From positions 1 through 64,000 of the forward strand of contig JAGZOP010000010.1 in the NCBI GenBank assembly GCA_018383195.1: a stretch of DNA of 64,000 nucleotides, in the 5' to 3' direction. This document shows, piece after piece, positions 62,633 through 64,000 of the stretch. The DNA is from Clostridiaceae bacterium (GTDB lineage: Bacteria; Bacillota; Clostridia; Oscillospirales; Butyricicoccaceae). The position numbers and the translations under genes were made by a program. Within the stretch, counting starts at the first letter, position 1. Each line of letters starts with the position of its first letter. Under the pieces are notes generated by a model, which was given only the letters and a program-made list of their open reading frames with translations, had not been told where the DNA came from and ran no database searches.

Positions 62633-62890
62633 TCACAGTTTCCCCTCCTCGGCACGCTTTTGCAGCGTGCGGGAGGAAATTTGAGAAATGTACAGAATTT
62701 CGCCCAGCGCACCCATACACAGCACTGCCGATTTGGGCAGATCATCGCACAGATCGACCACGCGCCCCTCACGGGTGAGCCGTTCGAGCAAAAGGCGGGT
62801 TCGTCCGGACGCAGTTGCCGTGTCCATATCGAAGATACAGACAATCGACCGCACCGGCACCATATAGTCTTGTCCGATATGCACATACAT
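62633..62890 (-). CDS. remB: RemB/YaaB-type DUF370 protein
   Basis: 85 residues. MYVHIGQDYMVPVRSIVCIF followed by GRVVDLCDDLPKSAVLC matches the DUF370 family. In Bacillus subtilis the same position between recF and gyrB is held by yaaB (remB), a paralogue of the matrix regulator RemA. The ATG at 62890 follows GGAGG at 10 bases. It is probably a DNA-binding regulator. Confidence 0.88.
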   Translation of the reverse strand: MYVHIGQDYMVPVRSIVCIFDMDTATASGRTRLLLERLTREGRVVDLCDDLPKSAVLCMGALGEILYISQISSRTLQKRAEEGKL

Positions 62891-62934
62891 GGTTCTGCAT
62901 CCTCCGCTGTTTCCAACACATTTCATTTGCTAAT

Positions 62935-62963
62935 ATTATATCACTTTTGAGCGGTTTTGTCTG
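62935..62963 (-). promoter_or_regulatory. Promoter of remB-gyrB
   Basis: On the minus strand -10 TATAAT (62935-62940), 17-base spacer, weak -35 CAGACA (62958-62963). Confidence 0.6.
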
Positions 62964-63032
62964 CCAAAAATCAAATATTTCCGCTGATAAAATGTACAAT
63001 CGCAACGAAAAATCCACGGAAATTCTGTTCAT

Positions 63033-64000
63033 TTAGACCCTTGCATCTTTTTGCGTTCTGCTTTCTCCAATAATCTTCCCATTTTGCACGGTAAACAAAC
63101 AGCCTGCGTCGATTTTTGCCGCAATATCTTCTTCACAGCAGGTGATAATCACCTGTCCCTCCGCGATGCGGTTGAGGACAAAATCCTGCCGCCGGCGGTC
63201 CAGTTCAGAGAGCACATCGTCTAAAAGCAGCACCGGATATTCCCCGCAGTCCTCAAAGAACATCTCCCGCTCTGCAAGCTTGAGCGCGAGCGCGCAGGTG
63301 CGCACCTGCCCCTGCGAACCATAAGAGGACGCAGAAACCCCATTGATTGTCAAATCCAAATCGTCTTTGTGCGGTCCGGACAGACAGGTGCGTGCCGCGA
63401 GTTCAAACTTCTTATGACTCATGACATGCTCGATCAGTTCCCGTTCAATTTCCGCAGCCCCCGCAAACGGGTCTGTAACCGCCGACACGGTCTGGTACAC
63501 TGCACCCAAGGTTTCATGCGGCGCAGCCTCTCTGTGCACCGCTGCGGCTTTCTCCGAGAGTTTGCGGATATAATATGCCCGATACCGGATGATAATGGCG
63601 CCCAAATGCGCCATGCGCAGAGAGAAATCATCAAGAAGCTCCAAAAATTCCGGTTTTTCTTCACTGTCTTTTAAGATTTTATTCTTGTGGGCAAGCAGCT
63701 TTTCATATTCTGAAAGCACTTTATCGTAGTTCGGACGAAGCTGACACAGGGCAGTATCCAAAAAACGCCGGCGCGCCGACGCACCCGCACGGATTAAATA
63801 CAGATCATCCGGACAAAACAACACCGTTTTGAGGATTCCACGTGCATCGCCCTGCCGTTTCATCCGCACACCGTTTCGCCAGACTTCGGCTGCCTTACGC
63901 TCGAACAGGCGCAGAGCAATCGTAAACTCCCGATTTTCTGCCTCAAAGTTTCCGATGATGCTTCCTTCCTTTTCACCGAAGCGTAACCCTTCTTTTTTTT
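63033..64000 (-). CDS. recF: DNA replication and repair protein RecF (5' part outside window)
   Basis: Partial: the frame is open to the right edge, so the N-terminal Walker A segment is missing. The 322 visible residues include LRFGEKEGSIIGNFE, the arm with FLDTALCQLRPNY, the signature region YGSQGQVRTCALALKLAE and Walker B LLLDDVLSELD. RecF is an SMC-like ATPase that loads RecA at gaps with RecO and RecR. Its place beside remB-gyrB indicates dnaN and dnaA lie further right. Confidence 0.95.
   Translation of the reverse strand, partial: KKEGLRFGEKEGSIIGNFEAENREFTIALRLFERKAAEVWRNGVRMKRQGDARGILKTVLFCPDDLYLIRAGASARRRFLDTALCQLRPNYDKVLSEYEKLLAHKNKILKDSEEKPEFLELLDDFSLRMAHLGAIIIRYRAYYIRKLSEKAAAVHREAAPHETLGAVYQTVSAVTDPFAGAAEIERELIEHVMSHKKFELAARTCLSGPHKDDLDLTINGVSASSYGSQGQVRTCALALKLAEREMFFEDCGEYPVLLLDDVLSELDRRRQDFVLNRIAEGQVIITCCEEDIAAKIDAGCLFTVQNGKIIGESRTQKDARV

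Overview
The window looks like a chromosomal stretch of a moderately high-G+C clostridial Firmicute, probably of the Oscillospiraceae/Butyricicoccaceae kind (genus not determinable from sequence alone). Reasons: AddAB instead of RecBCD, strong AGGAGG-type ribosome sites, TTGACA-17-TATAAT promoters, frequent TTG/GTG starts, an SLH-anchored L,D-transpeptidase, an LCP wall-polymer ligase, two NSS symporters, a RemB/YaaB-type DUF370 gene, and the order recF-remB-gyrB-gyrA typical of the Firmicute origin region. oriC should lie just beyond the right edge. Most highly expressed genes (gyrA, gyrB, recF, pyk, tRNAs, the inferred rRNA operon) are on the minus strand, co-directional with a fork moving leftward from that origin.

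Layout: 1-431 holds three tandem near-consensus promoters firing leftward out of the window, probably for an rRNA operon. 463-7402 is addBA. 7403-8330 holds a tRNA-Asp-Phe-Gly operon with odd duplications of tRNA 3' ends and hairpin elements. 8331-11284 has rnr and a patatin-like lipase. 11349-19273 is a minus-strand block: FlK-like thioesterase, an EndoQ-type nuclease fused to a UvrD helicase, a DUF218 membrane protein, an ABC-F ATPase, a degenerate GDPD-like protein and a cyclophilin. 19589-23722 has a membrane protein, an MBOAT/SGNH envelope acylation pair and an ArsC-like protein. 23775-28133 is a MarR-controlled heterodimeric ABC exporter with a clear operator. 28347-43750 is mostly transport and envelope genes: HAD phosphatase, two NSS symporters around a PepSY protein, lipoproteins, a YfcC-type carrier, an AsrC-like sulfite reductase, UppP, and a response regulator/YbjN/histidine kinase set. 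42818-46096 is a small sugar or cyclitol cluster. 46159-50966 has LCP, pyk, a nucleotidyltransferase and secG. 51483-57117 has small redox and metal genes, rnhA, an SDR with a Cys-rich micro-protein, and the SLH L,D-transpeptidase. 57808-64000 is gyrA-gyrB-remB-recF (recF cut by the edge).

No CRISPR array, prophage, transposase or toxin-antitoxin pair was recognised. The most unusual material is intergenic: (i) four copies of an interspersed element made of purine-rich short repeats, a G+C hairpin core and pyrimidine-rich short repeats; (ii) tRNA 3'-end fragments duplicated around hairpin inserts; (iii) a GCC-NNN-GGC hairpin family in terminator-bounded gene-free islands; (iv) a DnaA-box inverted repeat upstream of rnhA. 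Among proteins, the EndoQ-UvrD fusion and a GyrA with Ala at the quinolone-determining serine stand out.
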